Assembly: GCF_043290135.1 (NCBI RefSeq)
Contig: NC_134710.1
Coordinates: 201,618,692 to 201,682,691 of the forward strand
Length of the DNA stretch: 64,000 nt
Reading direction: 5' to 3'
Origin: Rhipicephalus microplus
Lineage: Eukaryota; Arthropoda; Arachnida; Ixodida; Ixodidae
Shown here: one piece after another, positions 50,521 to 64,000 of the stretch
How the letters are laid out: the number at the start of each line of letters is the position of its first letter
How positions within the stretch are numbered: the first letter of the stretch is position 1
Translations under genes and position numbers: made by a program
The notes under the pieces: model-generated
The model's database searches: none
Told to the model about the DNA's origin: nothing
Seen by the model: the letters and a program-made list of their open reading frames with translations, nothing else

Positions 50521-52400
50521 AATGGACGTCAAATTTCAGTTTTGCGAATTTCTGGCCGGTGCGCTCGTCCGTGGAAAGACATGAATTCACTGTGTTTTTG
50601 TTCTCACTTAGGCCGCTGTGGCGCTATGCAATTTGTCGACGATTGTTGGCGTAAACCACTGGCTATACTTTAGAAAACACGGCAATCTGTCCGCACCGAC
50701 AAAACTTGAACTCGGGCCGAAAAGTTGTAAAAATCCATGACAGTAAGGTGACTTGGTATGAGAACTTTAAAATGACCTTATGAGCTTCTTGGTTTTTTTC
50801 CTTTTGTTTTTCTCCCTTGCCAAGGTCCTTCTCACGCAGAGCATTTTTTTTCATTGTGGAAGACCATAATAAGCTAGTACAGCTAAAGTAGTGTTTTTGT
50901 CAGTATTGTATCTTCTCGTTAACCATTAAAATCATTGTACCACGTAATTCATGCTTCTATATGTTAAATTTGAAACAAGCACAATAAGTTTTGGGTTCAC
51001 AGACATTTAATGAGGTTAGAACTTTCACTTAATTATTGTTTTTCAAAAAGCAAGGGCTGGAGCAACATTTTTCGTCGTACTAGATGCTTTCTAAAGAGTG
51101 GTTCATCTGATTAGGCCAAATAAATTGAGTCAAATTGAGTTTTTAACATGGCTTTATACTTAAGCTGGATATCAACAATGTGCAATTAAACTTCTAGAGC
51201 GTGTTTGTTCCAACTCCTTTCTCTTTCTTTTTGTCTCTGCAATAAATCTCATGAGGCCGCAGCGCACAGCTTTACAAATAAAATGGGTCTATGCCAAGAA
51301 GAGACACATCTTTCTTGAACTTTTTAGGGAATTGCTCGTGTCAGTACTTTTTTTCTGAAGCCCCAGAAAGGTTTGTGCCGTCCACTTCGTATTATTAGCT
51401 TTGTTCGTGGATGTTATATTCTCGGCTTGACTGCATCATATTTGAAATGTCTTTTGAAAATCTCGCTTGCACCAGTGTGGCGTAATGTGCATGATAATCA
51501 ACGGCTGTCGTGCGCCCAGTGTTTTTGCAGTGGCTTTTTTTAGAAATTATTTTTATCTTTATGTTGTTTTCGGTAGAATTAGCCTTTGTTTCCCTTGCAA
51601 AATTCATAATAAACATTATGTCGCTACTTTGCTGATCTTTTCTGTGTGGCCGTAGCGTTTTTACTGAAGTATGATGCAATATAATGCGTGATTTTCGCAG
51701 TGTTTTTTTTTAAATAAATTTTATGTAACATGTCGTGTATAAAACCTACTTTCTTCTTCCTTGCAAAAACGATGTAAATAAAGAAAGTTTCGTGGTTTGT
51801 CACCTGTGTCTTGGTGTACTCCATCGTTTCTTAGACTGAGCAGAAGTGTCACGTTTGAGCGTGCATACTCTGGCTGTAGCTGAAACTGGGAAGCACGTCG
51901 CTATGCGGTAATAAATGTCTAGCCTGTGTAAACGCACCTGTTCGGTCGCCTGTCTGTGCCTGGAGGGATATATCACTTAGCCCCAGTAGTTTAGGAGCCG
52001 GCATCAGCTTCTTTGCTTCGCGTATATGTGAAGCTTGGAAACCACTCGTTTGGGTGATTAGGGTAACAAAAAATGATGAAAACGCAAAGTTGTCATAAAC
52101 TCCTCGTAACTTTTTTTTTCCTTGGCAGATTAAAACGGAAGTACCTGCCGTATCCTTTATGAATTAAATGAACCTCTTCATATTTCATATTCTATCGATC
52201 ATTTCACAACTGCGCCGTGTATTCGCGTCTGCTTCTGTTATCAAGCCAGCTGTTAATGCTTTTGAATGGACGCGCGCTTCAGGTGATATATAGTTGCCCG
52301 TTGGCCTTTCAACGCAGGCAGATCGCGCTTCTTTGCGCAAGGCTACTGTCGTGAAAACGGCAAAGCGTGTTAGGCAATAGGGGTGTTTGAAAACTTGTGT
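50521..52400. other. Nothing recognised
   Basis: AT-rich flank between the LINE and the next Ruka copy. Confidence 0.5.
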
Positions 52401-52404
52401 GAGC

Positions 52405-52646
52405 TGATTGATTGATATGTGGGGTTTAACGTCCCAAAACCACCATATGATTATGAGAGACGCCGTAGTGGAGGGCTCCGGAAATTTCGACCACCTGGGG
52501 TTCTTTAACGTGCACCCAAATCTGAGTACACGGGCCTACAACATTTCCGCCTCCATCGGAAATGCAGCCGCCGCAGCAGGGATTCGAACCCGCGACGTGC
52601 GGGTCAGCAGCCGAGTACCTTAGCCACTAGACCACCGCGGCGGGGC
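52405..52646 (-). mobile_element. Ruka-like SINE, full length, with target duplication
   Basis: CTTGTGTGAGCT on the left and CTTGCGTGAGCT on the right give a 12-base duplication with one mismatch. Tail, body, B box (minus strand GGGTTCGAATCCC) and head are complete. Confidence 0.93.
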
Positions 52647-52659
52647 CTTGCGTGAGCTC

Positions 52660-55600
52660 GTTATGTCGAAGTCAACGGTTATGGGCGTTTTGCTGTACAG
52701 TCCTGTGCGTTTCAGGTGTGTTACTTGCATTGGCTTTAGCAGACATCGTGAAATTGGTTTTGAAAAATTCCATAGACATAATATTACCTGCAACCTTATT
52801 TTTTGGTAAGGTGGGATCTACAAACACAAAATGTAATAGAGCTATCACCAAGTGTATATATACAGAAATTTCATAACCCTTTCAGTCACAGTGTGCACGG
52901 TTGTACGCGCCAACTTCTATGGCACGTCACGCACCGCGAGTTTCTTGAAATTGTTTGATAGTCGGTGTTGTTATGCCACAGGCATTGTCCTCGTTCGAGA
53001 GTGTTTCTTCTCACGAGATTCGTGCAGGATTTCTTAGTGGACAACTAGCAATCATTTAACGTCATTATGCTGCGTATTGCTGCAGAGGATCGGCTTGCTG
53101 AATACGATACCATGTTAAACGATTGTTCAACGTACCACTTTCCTGAACTTGAAGACATTTTTTTTGTTTTTTCTAAACGCTTTGGATTCATGTCATAGAA
53201 ATTTGATGCATCTCCAGACAATGCATCATTATTTGTAACTGAAAGATAATTGTAGGACGCCTCGCTAAGCACACCTACATCGTATACACACTCTTTAAGG
53301 CGCACCAGCTTTATATCCATGGGATTCAATGTGCCAGATGAGTACAAAACTTCACAAGCAAATCAATGTTTTTTTTTTTAATCAAAGCTCTGTAAGCTAA
53401 GATATATTCGTAGACACCGTAGACACTTATCCGTAGTCTACACGCTTAAGCACTCAACGCCTTCTAGGAAGCTGTGAATAAACCAGTGTACGCTGGAGCA
53501 TTTTGAAGAATAAAAGTAAAACGTCTGGCATAAAAGAAGAGTGCGGAAAAAAACGTATGTATTAGAATGCGAATTTTTTTTTTACAGTGTAATTGTCCGT
53601 AGCGAGGTTGTACCAACCGTAGGTATGCACCGCAGTAATAGACCAAACCCAACTACTCAGCAGTGTTCCATTTAAGTGTAGCGAACGGAGAGTGCGGCAT
53701 AAAAATACGTGTTGCTCAAATGAAAAAAAAAAACTTTAAACGAGCATACGCTCAGTTCAAAAGGGACTCTCTGTACAGTTATTTTCCAATTCGATTTTCA
53801 GCTGTTGTCGCGGCGAATGTATATCGTAATATTACTCTGAAGACGATCACCACTGCGTCATCAAAGAACAGTGCTCGCCTTATCCCCAGGCTTAGCGAAG
53901 CAACGCTTACTCTATCGAACATCGAACGTGATAAGAGCAACACTATAGGTGGCACTTATTTAGGGAGCACTTAATAAAAAGGAGCACGCCGTGAACTCAA
54001 TGGGAAGAAATTTATTTTCAATGAGACAAAAAAGATTCACGCGTCGACATGTTGGCACTCTCAAAGAGTAGTAAAAGGAAACCATGCGCATAAAGAGAAA
54101 AGTAAAACGGATCAGAGTTGAAGCGCACATTATTGAAGTGAGTTGCAAAGATGAAAAATAAATTATACATTCATGTAATAGCTTATGTACAGCCATGGCT
54201 AAAACACTGTCAACACGTTACCCGCCAGACTATATGGTTTTAAAGTTCGCAATAAACCGCGAACTTTTTTTTGTTATACAGCAATTTCGGGTGAACACCA
54301 GTCGCAGTAATATAAGTTCACCATAGATGTTGTTGTTAACCAACGTGTATCAGAAAGGTACGTTTACGAGTTTTTATGTCCTATGTTTTATGTGGGGAAC
54401 TCATTTTTTGCCTGTCATAACGTAGTTTTGTTCGTAACACTACTGCTGAATTTAAGGCATAACCATCAGGTAGTAGTGCGAGTGAATTGTGTGAAAATTC
54501 GACATGGCTTCGGTTTGTTGATTATCAGAGCTTCCACTCGGCTTGGTTGCCCATGTACTCAGGTCAGCGCGGCTACTACACCACTAACTAGTTAGCCTGA
54601 AGAAAACTCTTTTGAGCACTGCACCGGTCGTTTTTTGAAGAATGCCACAATGAGCCACAACACATTGTTCGCTCGCGCACATGACTTTGCGAACAGTGGT
54701 TACAAAATGAATAAAACAGTTACACAGACATTGGAGCTGAATGCAAGATTTGTAAATGGTCTCTTTGTAGAATCAGGTGATACCTCACAGTATTTCCTGT
54801 ACAGCAGTCACTGGTATGCATGTAAATTTTCAGCTAATATACATGTACATCCTCCATAATATAATCACTATGCAACCAATAAATGGTACGTGCTATTAAC
54901 CACACAGGACAGGCATCAAGGGGACAAAGTTTGGCAGTAGTTGCAACATAACAGTCTAATACAGCGGCTTATCGCTGTCAGTTAGTAGACGTTTGTCGAT
55001 TAGGCCGCACTCAGCTTGAAAATTCCGGCATGAAGCAAGCAATTATAGAACAACTTCGGTTCCTTGGGTGAGAAAAATGGTTGATATGTCAGTAGCCTTC
55101 ACACATTTGTTATGATACATACGAATGCCTCTCCAGTCCCAACACTTTCTTGCAGAAGCAGGTTACCTCCTGTACACTTGATACGTGGTGCCACCCTGTC
55201 GTAGAAAAGTCAATACGGCAGAACTTCACTCGACTTGTCGTTCAATACTTGACAGTCACTGGTAATGAGGTGTTTGTTGAGCGAACTGCCGAGACACTTC
55301 CCGCCCCACGCACTTTGTGCTGCGTCCAACAGATAGTTCATTGGGCTTGTGGCTTGACTTGGCTGGTCAGGTCAGTAATTCCCTGGGTAGCATTAGTCAA
55401 AGGATGCATCGAACAGTACTTGACTTGAGTTGACTGCGCCAAACGTGTTGTCATGTCTTGCCTTTGTTCTTGAAAGTCTGCATAGAAAAAGAAGCATCTT
55501 AATATTTCAGAATGTACCACAGCTGTGTGCACACCACTATAGAAATACAACAACGAAGATTTAGGAAGTAAAATGTGTTGAAATATATTATTCACACTTG

Positions 55601-57900
55601 CATGCAAAACCCGAGTGGCAACACAAACTAGATACCAAGTTCTAGGGCTGTTTCTAAGTGGACTTTAAGTATTCATTGTCCATGTTCAACAGAATAACAA
55701 AAGCCTCCAGGTTTTTCATTTGGTTTTGCACCCTCGGATATATGGCCACTTTGCACGGCTAGGAATCGTCAGAAATGCTGCACTGGACATATACATTTGT
55801 AGCCAGCACTTATGCAGGATCTGACTTAGCCGTCAATCAACTGTCGCACAACAAACTGTAAAACAGAGTGCACAACAATAATTGTTGCTCGGTAAAATAT
55901 TATCAATCATGGGAACTAGCATTAAAGAGTTCTACTTTTGACCAAGACAAAGAACTCGAGGTTGGCCTACATCAAGCCACCGGGAAAGGGTATACGCAAG
56001 TACATTTTGCTGCCACACACTCCTGAACACCACCATTTTGTCATGGAGCAACGCCCACTATTAGGCTCCTCCTTGATGGACCTTTGGTGGCGTGTTTGCT
56101 ATGGACCCACCGGCTTCAGACAAGACACAATCAGCAACCATTTCGGCCACCTCGGTGGGAAATGGGGTATTAGACGACACAAAATGCTGGTTAAAGCTAC
56201 GCTGGCACTGCAAGTATTAATTCCTTTTATACAGGCCACCACCGTTCAATTTTGTTAAGTTCTATAATTTGATGTACTAAACCCACGATATAATTAGGAG
56301 CCACGATTTAGTGGGAAACTGTGCGTCAATTTTTACTACCTTGGGTCTTCTCATGCACATCTCAACCTATGTTCACGGGAATCTTCGTATTTTGCCCTCT
56401 TAGAAAGGTGTCGGTGTATTGAATATACGTCTCATATTTAGCCGCGCAACGCATTAGCAACAAAGCCACCACTGCGGGTCGTCTACGATTCGAGATTATA
56501 TAATAGCGGGCACACTTACTTGCTGAACGGCCCGAATGCGCAAACCTAATATTGCTTTCACTCCTACTAATATTCTACGCCCTCATTCACAAAAACCTTT
56601 CACGTTCTAATTCTTCGCAAGATACAAATCTAGCCAATCACCGTGCTATACATATGCGCTCAACTGGTGGACTGAAGCAAAAAAAAAAAACGCTTATCAA
56701 CGAATATCTTTATGAATTCGGTCTCTGTTACTTACAGCGATATATTATTTACTTCACTGGCATGGCTATGCCACTTTTGTTAAGTAGGTGCGTAATATCT
56801 TCATTGGAAAGTAGGAAAAGGAAGGATAGTATACAGTCAGTAAGACAGTAATTCTACAATAAGTAAGGAAAAGCTGCTTCTAGGCAACGTATACAAGGCA
56901 TTTTAAGGATCTGCCACAACCACGGTGGTTGATGCCACACATTCTTTTTGTCACCGTGCTGATCATACAACTTGGGAGTGCATGGTTATTGATTACTTCG
57001 ATGGTGCATTAAAATGTATTCGCGTACGTGCAAGCTAAAATATTACAATCGGTTGAGTAAAAGCTCGACTGCTGTTTGATTCCAAGTTCATGACATAAAT
57101 GTTATCGGCACTTGGAACTCTTTACGTGCATTCAATTCTAATGAATGGCATGCTTAAGCCTGTCGACTGTACCGATGTTTGTGCCATATCGATGCTTGTG
57201 TCACGTGGCGTTGTTGTCACCGCTTGGTCATTTCAGCTTAACCTTAAAATTCTCACTTGGTTCTGTGACTGAATCACATGACGTTCACAATTGGTCATGA
57301 GCTCAGATGAGGCAAAGTGGATTTTGAGAATATGGGTGCAATGCAGGATTGCCTGAGCTTGGCAATACTCGGGATCAGCTCAGGATCCTTCTGAGCTATG
57401 GCGACATCCCCTTTTGAATGAGCAAACAGTACGAAAAAGTCAAATCCACCCTTTAGCGCACTGCCTTTCAACGCTTACGATGCAACCCGGCATCGCGTCA
57501 AAGACGGTCAACAAAATTTGGCGGTGTTTTCAAACAACACGCATCTTTTTTTTTTTTGTTTGTCGTTCCACTGAGGGCAGAAGTGCACCCGTGCAATAAA
57601 AGTGTCAGAAACGTTTTGTGATATTTTATAGAGGCACGGGGTATTTATTTAAATTTATTTGAAGCTTCTAATGCCAGCATTAGGTCTGTGTTTTAGAATA
57701 ATCAGCATGGTGGCCTCTGAGATAAGTTCTGGCCGAGAGTCTTACAACATCGCAACCGAAGCTAAACACAAGGCTACGTGTTAATCATCATGGTCAGCCT
57801 GCACATTTTAGCACGCTGCTCCGCCGGTGCATGCCCTCTTCGTAGTCTTCATTGTCTGGGTGCACCCGAGCGCATGCGCCACACTGTTTAGCTATTTGGC
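52660..57900. other. Nothing recognised
   Basis: No protein family, RNA or transposon domain could be identified. The open frames at 55150-55428 and 55938-56258 have no recognisable motif. Confidence 0.45.
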
Positions 57901-57919
57901 TGGGCAGTATACTTGGCTA

Positions 57920-58325
57920 GTTAGGCCAGGACATGCTATGACCAAGCTAATTATGCGAGGTCATGGTAAGGCCGACGTAATTATATCACATCTTAAAAAG
58001 ACCATGTTAAGGAAGTCATGTAAACTAGGACCACGCTAACTAAAGCATGCTAGTTGATGAGCTGAGTAAACCATGCTAGTTAATGAGACGTTAATCACGA
58101 GCACGCTAAGTAAAACTATAGTGATAAACTGTGACTAAATTCGTGATGATTACGATTCTGCTAACGAGGATTGCGTTTAATAGCTCCGAACTGATCACGA
58201 CCTTGCTAATTACGCCGGAGATAATGGTATTTTAATTGAAACCTTATCACTAAAAAAACAGTTAAATGTAGAGGTGATTAAGCCTTAGTCAATTATTATA
58301 ATCGAAATTAAGACAGTGCTAATGC
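57920..58325. repeat. Degenerate short-period repeat
   Basis: A motif like CAYGCTAANTAA recurs about nine times (for example 57946, 58032, 58046, 58072, 58101, 58201, 58315) at irregular 15-100 base spacing. Confidence 0.45.
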
Positions 58326-58329
58326 GGTC

Positions 58330-59990
58330 TTCACTTCGAAGCAGACGAAGCAGATGAATAGACGATCGACTTAAAAGCTGGAAGAAGGTAGGTTATCACA
58401 AGCTCTTCTATGGCTCCAGCCTTGCGCAAGTATAGTGCAAGATGACTAAATTATTTTATATGCAAAGAAGCTGCCACTTAGCGTTCACCGCATCAAATGC
58501 TTGACAGTTACACCGGTACCTTGACTGTCACGAGTTGAACTGGAGCCTTCTTAGAATCAACGAGTTTGTACCCGAGTTCACACGCCAATCAGTTTGATTG
58601 ATAGACGCTAGCGGCGGAGATCGGGTAGGCCCACCACGTTTGCTCTTGCCGAAGAGCACTGCTCCCACCAAGCGGCAAGATTAATGTATCAACTTTATCG
58701 CGCAGACTATTTACACAAGCGCGGAAAAGTAAAAGTGATTTCATCACGCGACTACGATGCCTCGCATTCAATTTTACAGCGCTCACGACGTATACACTCG
58801 CAGTCACGTTGCCGCCATGGTGCGGGAGTCCTTGGTGAGACCTGTGCTTACATTTATGTGCAATATTTTTATATATAAGCGAAACAAGCAGCACGAGAGT
58901 GCTTCGTGTGCACCCTTGCTGCCTTCGAAGTGACAATGTACATGCTGCAGGGGGAACGAAAGAACATGTCCGAAAGAGAACAAACGCCCACGAACAACGC
59001 CTGTGGGAGGCACGTGTTCAGTTGACAAAAAGATTGGATGGAGGGCGAGGTTGAACTTTTCGACATTTTTCGCTAATGCACGTGTGTATATACGCAAACA
59101 CATACAAATGCACGCACATATACAAAATAGCGCACTCGCCTAGTCGTAAATATTCACGGCTACGTGAGTGCGTCTATTTATTATTCTACGATTTCGCTTT
59201 TAGCGGAAGTGGGGTTGCGCGAGCTAGTCTAACTGATATGCATGGGAAGCAGGAATCGCTGACTTGGAATGGTGTCCGAGTATAGGCAATTTCATGATAT
59301 GTCATGCCAGCGGCTGCACTAATGTTAGTTGCTGTGAAAAATGACGTTTTCGTGGTATAGTTATTACTACTAACTGTCATTTACCTGTTACTGTGGCTAA
59401 TTGACTACCCGCTATTGGCGAATGAGCCTCCTGTACTTGCATTGCGGAATGGTGTACATGACGAATGTTCATAAACACTGTGATTTCTGCAGTTGAAGCG
59501 GATGAATCTGGCAACATCTTGTTCCACACCACCAAGTCTGACGCCGTTTGTGTCAGAAGAATTTTTCTTCTGATATTCCACAGTTAAAGTAGATTGCGCA
59601 TTGCGATTTTCTGCCAATTTAAGGAAAATTCAGCAGCTGACGGCCGCTATTACTTTCGTCCTCGCGATTTAGAATGCGCTCTGTGCTGGCCCCTGGTGCT
59701 TTATGCACGGACGGCTGGCACTGAAATTGAAGTTCAATTGATGGCAGAAAAGTTAGACTGGAGCGAAGAAGACACGCAAGATGTCGGAAAGCACACACTC
59801 GCAACAAAATTTTATTCTTCCGAAAGCAATTCTTCCGAAAACCCTTAAGCATGCACACTACACCACAAGAAGTAAAATAACAATCACTGAAGACACCGCT
59901 TGATCGAAACCTATCATCCAAAATACTATACTCATTCTGGTAAAGATTAACATAGGGAACGCTGACACAAAGGTCGCAAGCTTTCTGTAT
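58330..59990. other. Nothing recognised
   Basis: No exons or known repeats identified. Confidence 0.45.
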
Positions 59991-59994
59991 GTAC

Positions 59995-60705
59995 AACCTC
60001 CAGTATTTTTAATAATATCGCGCGAGCGTCGACCACAACCAGTGTCAGCGCCTTACAATGGTGATAATCTGCGATATGGGCAGCAGTATGTGCAGGTGTA
60101 CGAAGCAGCGCTAGCGCAAGCGTCGTCTGCCAGGCTGTTCCTTTCAAGATAAAACACTCCGATTGAGCGCCCGGAGTACGCTCGATCGCAGATAGAAACG
60201 TCAGAAACATTTCGCTTAATTCTTTATTTTCACGTTTGCGTTCAACAGCATGCGCTGCTGCCAATACTAGCGCCTTCTTTAGGTGGAATAAACTGACGAA
60301 GACCATGCGGTAAAATAATGTGTGTGTGTGTTTTTTTTTTTGATGGTCACTATTTTTCATTATTTTTTATTGAAATTTCCCTGCGCATCAACTTTGAGCA
60401 GTTTCTTTGACAGTAATCACAGGAAATATCAAGAGAACACAAATTGGTGGATCACTGTTAAGTTGTGCGCGTGGTTTTGTTCACACCCCTTTTGTTTTCC
60501 TTTTTTTTATCTAAGGAGACTAATACAGTCATTGTGGTAGGGCGTAGATCGTCCTAGGAACAGCGTGGCAGACGACGCTTGCGCTAGCGCTGCTTTGTGC
60601 GCCTGCGCGTAATGCTGCCGGTATCGCAGATAATCGCCGCTGTAAGGCGCTGATATTGCTTGTGGTCGACGCTCGCGTGATATTATTAAATATGATGTAC
60701 ATAGC
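59995..60705. repeat. Inverted repeat pair or foldback element
   Basis: The stretch 59995-60150 (with GCGAGCGTCGACCACAA and GCAGCGCTAGCGCAAGCGTC) returns inverted at 60550-60705, about 80 percent alike by eye, with about 400 bases between. Confidence 0.75.
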
Positions 60706-60709
60706 CTCA

Positions 60710-63235
60710 GCTGATTCCCGTGCCACATTATCTTTGCTCTTCCTATGGCTATGTAGTATATACAGAAAGCTTTCGACCTTGCGTTACCAAAATGGCTACA
60801 GCATTTTGGATGATATGTTTTGATCAAGCGGCGTTTTCAGCGATTGTTATTTTGCTTTTTGTGGCGTAGTGGGCATGCTTGAGAGTTCTTAAGCTAAGCA
60901 TTCGGAAGAATGAAATTAGGTCGCGAGTGTGCGCTTTTCCACGTCTTAGGTGACTTCTGTCTTCCTTTCTCCTGTCCAACATTTGCGCCATCAATTCAAG
61001 TTCAGCTATGCACCAACTAGCCCGACAGCAAACGTTATTTCGCAGTAAATATGTTTAAACATTAACTCGACAGCAGCATTATCGACTCGCGATCCACCTG
61101 CAATGACCGTGTTTGGGACTATTCCCGATTTTCATTGTACGAGCACCGCATAGAGACTGTGCAAGGACCTATTCCATGTCAGGGATCTGAGGTCCATCAG
61201 CTGCGTAGATCGTGCGCTTCGCGTTTCTTTCGGTGTAATCGTCCGAAGAAAGATATACGAAAAGAAATTCCGGCAGCACTCTCGCGTGCCGTCCAGCGCA
61301 TTCAGTCGTGAGCTGTCATTGCATCGTTTTCTAAGCGCCAGCAAAATGAACAGCAGGTAACTATGTAGGCCTCGAAAATAGGGATTTCCAAGTTGACAAC
61401 GGAGGGTTCCGTGCTAGTGGCATTTCCAGCCAGGTGGCTCCTTTTTTGCCAGGTAAGAGAACGTGCATAGTAGTTTTCCATGATGATGAAATGCTTTAAC
61501 TGTTATAACCAATGGGCAGCTGCTACACCTAAACTTTCTTGCTTCCTCTTCTCTATAGTTATTAATATACAGGGCTGCTGAAACGTTCTTGGCATTGCAC
61601 AGAAAGCGTATACAGCCACTGTGTTGTAAGCACACATTTAATAAAAGTAATGTTGTTTTAAACAAATGCCTGCTCTATATATTTGTTTCATAGTTTTAGT
61701 TCATTAAACCAATAGCATGCTTTAGGACATCAAAACAGCCCTCTGTAGCATGTTTGACGTCAGAAATGTCGTCAGAATGATGTGTCCTCAAGTTTTCCTT
61801 CGAGTTAGAAAACGTGAAGTACATGGGAGAGACCAGGTCACGTGAATATGAGCGATGGAGGGCCAATATGGACCCCAGGATCATTAATTTGGTAGTCACA
61901 ACTTTAAATGAGTGCGAATGTTTACTGTTGGCTATTCAAACGTTTCTGCAGCCACTTTCATGAAAGCTTGCGCATGTGTAGAATGTTGGGGTCAATGGAA
62001 CCGACATGTCCCCGGAAGATTCCCTGTAACTGGGGTATATTTTTGGCTGGTATTCGTCTATCGTCACGAATCTGCTTGTAGACAGCACAGGTTGTTACCA
62101 GAACCCTCGAGTTTTTTGGGCGGCCACTGCTCGGTCGAAACTCAGTGGTAAAATCTCACGTTTTCAAAAAAGGAAGCCGGCTCTTGAGTGCGCTATGGGA
62201 AAGACATTTCTGACATTACAGTATGTGTATCCTCTGTAGACTTTTCCTAGAGAAACAAAAGCTTCGTGAGGCACGTTCGGTCCACCTACAAGAAATCTGT
62301 GTATACCTCTGTCAACTTACATTCCATTTGAAATTGAAACTAGTTCTGAAAATCAGACACATCTCAGACTTGTACAATTATATACCTAATGAAGTGCCGC
62401 ACTTTCGTCACGGTTAAGTAGCGCAAGAAGACGAAGGCAGGAAGTGAGATACTACGGAGGACAGACGCTGGGTGCTGTGTAGTCCATCTCGTGTCTTCTG
62501 CTTTTTTAGCTGCCTTACAATGAAGTTAATCCAACTAGCACAGCTTTTCACGCTGTTATTGAGTTTTCATACGGCTCCATGTTTCCATGTTTAAGATTAA
62601 TTTCAGAACAAACGGTGATAGAACCATTTACTTTTCACCAACCCTGTGCAATTATTTTAGCTTTCACCTTGGTACAGGAGCAGAGGCGGTTTCCGCTTCA
62701 CACAAAGAAAATAAACAACTTTTAGTGAAATCAGTAGCGGTATTGGATGTTTAATTCTCGGCGTGTTTAGTGCAAGAGCTTGAATTGTTCAGCGATAAGA
62801 AGTCAGATATTCGGAAGGTTAAGTAATTAAATATCTATTTTTAACGTGCCCTATACAATAATGACGATGTACAAGCTTTGAACAATAGCCACCGATCATA
62901 GCCCGTTCTGCCGAAGCTCCAGCCACGCATAGTGCATGCGTTACATAAAATATCAGGCTGCCATGAAGTAAGGGAAATGTGCGTTAGTGGATCAGACCTA
63001 AAAGATTACAGGTAGCGCTTTTAGCAGATCTATATATGGAAGGTTCTTGTGAGCTAGGGGGAACCATATGGTGCATACAAAATACGTTTTATGCGATTTT
63101 AGGTTTTATTGAGCTGAACAATTTTCCAAGATTTGCTTTCGCTATAAGCCTCGCATGTGTTTAACGCATTTTCTTAGATTTATTCAACGAAAAGCTTGCT
63201 TGTCACCTCGTTGACACGTATCAGTGACTAACTTC
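60710..63235. other. Nothing recognised
   Basis: No exons or known repeats identified. Confidence 0.45.
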
Positions 63236-63239
63236 CATC

Positions 63240-63375
63240 TAGGCGGAACCACGACATGATATTGTTGGACGCCGTAATAGAGGGTTGCTGAAATTTCGAC
63301 CATCTGGCGTTTTGCCTTCATCGGAAAGCTTCTGCAGATTCAATCTTGTGACCTTCGGGTCGGCAGCTGAGAAAT
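63240..63375 (-). mobile_element. Degraded Ruka-like SINE
   Basis: GGACGCCGTAATAGAGGG, GAAATTTCGACCATCTGG and CTTCGGGTCGGCAGC keep the order of the minus-strand SINE with internal deletions. Confidence 0.65.
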
Positions 63376-64000
63376 AACAGGTCGTAGCACTTCTCACTTC
63401 AAGAGCTAGCTGCATAACAGAGGCGCGCTTCTTTCTCTGTCTCGTATTCTTGTTTGGAAATAGTACTCAGCATCATTGAGAACATCGCCGATGCGCATAA
63501 TGACCTTATGTGCGACTTGGATTACGCCTAACACGGCCGTTGTTTGCGGCCATATACCGACAGCTTCTATGAACGTTGTCGTTCATATACAATTTTTGTG
63601 CTACCAGTGCTCTTTAGCAATGTCTATTGTTGAATAATGTCGGCTTTAATCACTAAAAATGTCAATTTCAAGTTGCAGGTCCCCTTAAACAATGCCAGAA
63701 TTGAGAATTTATTTTGTGTTTAGGTTACTTTTGTGTCGCTTGTTCCTCGCTTCTGTCGTTGTTATTTTGTGCTACCTGCTTTAACGGATCTTGCACGACA
63801 GAGAGGGAATTTCAGGCGCTAGATTTTTTTTGCTAGACACAAAGTTAATGCGAACTAATTGACAATAAAGATACGAAAACTGTAGGGTATACTATTTATA
63901 GTAATTATGACGTAAACGCGAACAAGCTAAAGTCGATGAAAAGATAACTTGCTGCCGGCAGAGGCCATACCTGCCACTCGAAAATAACGCGTTCAGTGCT

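Noticed and set aside
55150..56258. Two open frames of about 92 and 106 codons as possible genes
   Set aside because: No motif, no splice context and no similarity I recognise.

Overview
This window looks like a stretch of a large, repeat-rich ixodid (hard) tick nuclear genome. The evidence is many copies of a tRNA-derived SINE that matches what I know of Ruka (described from Rhipicephalus), several LINE clades, a Penelope-like element, an LTR retrotransposon, long (AT)n and (TAGA)n microsatellites, and one vertebrate-style gene with small exons and long introns. Nothing bacterial or viral is seen.

There is one convincing host gene, on the + strand. Twelve consecutive exons (14691 to 38959) splice in frame with canonical AG/GT borders into 942 codons plus a stop. 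They encode the C-terminal end of a TBC (Rab-GAP) domain, a basic linker, a beta-propeller resembling those of JIP4/SPAG9, ARHGEF10 and LRRK proteins, a very large Ser-rich low-complexity exon (23641-24863) placed before the last propeller strands, and a Gly/Pro/Ser-rich tail. The start of the gene, including the catalytic part of the TBC domain, was not found in the window and probably lies to the left of it. The last intron (25207-38671, 13.5 kb) is packed with transposons.

Layout. 1-14690: no host exon recognised. It holds a probable terminal-inverted-repeat element (446-1706), microsatellites, an RTE LINE with an inverted 5' part (about 3825-4421), a near-200 bp hairpin element between two (AT)n tracts (6999-7211), a (TAGA)n tract joined to a Ruka copy that is split by a solo LTR (9199-10410), and the 3' end of an I-type LINE with an RNase H domain (about 11240-12450). 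14691-25206: eleven exons, with a Penelope-like GIY-YIG remnant (about 22530-23165), a foldback repeat, Ruka copies and an RTE end in the introns. 25207-38671: the long intron, with Ruka copies, a 146-bp tandem repeat, a compound TAGA/GGCA microsatellite, LINE fragments and a complete LTR element (30756-36002, 5-bp target duplication) that has gag and a protease-like region but no reverse transcriptase or integrase. 38960-64000: no gene recognised. It holds a second 146-bp repeat array in the opposite orientation, a long LINE reverse transcriptase remnant (about 48790-50520), a Ruka copy with target duplication, and an inverted repeat pair at about 59995-60705.

Apart from the TBC/propeller gene, all recognisable coding sequence is transposon-derived and mostly broken.
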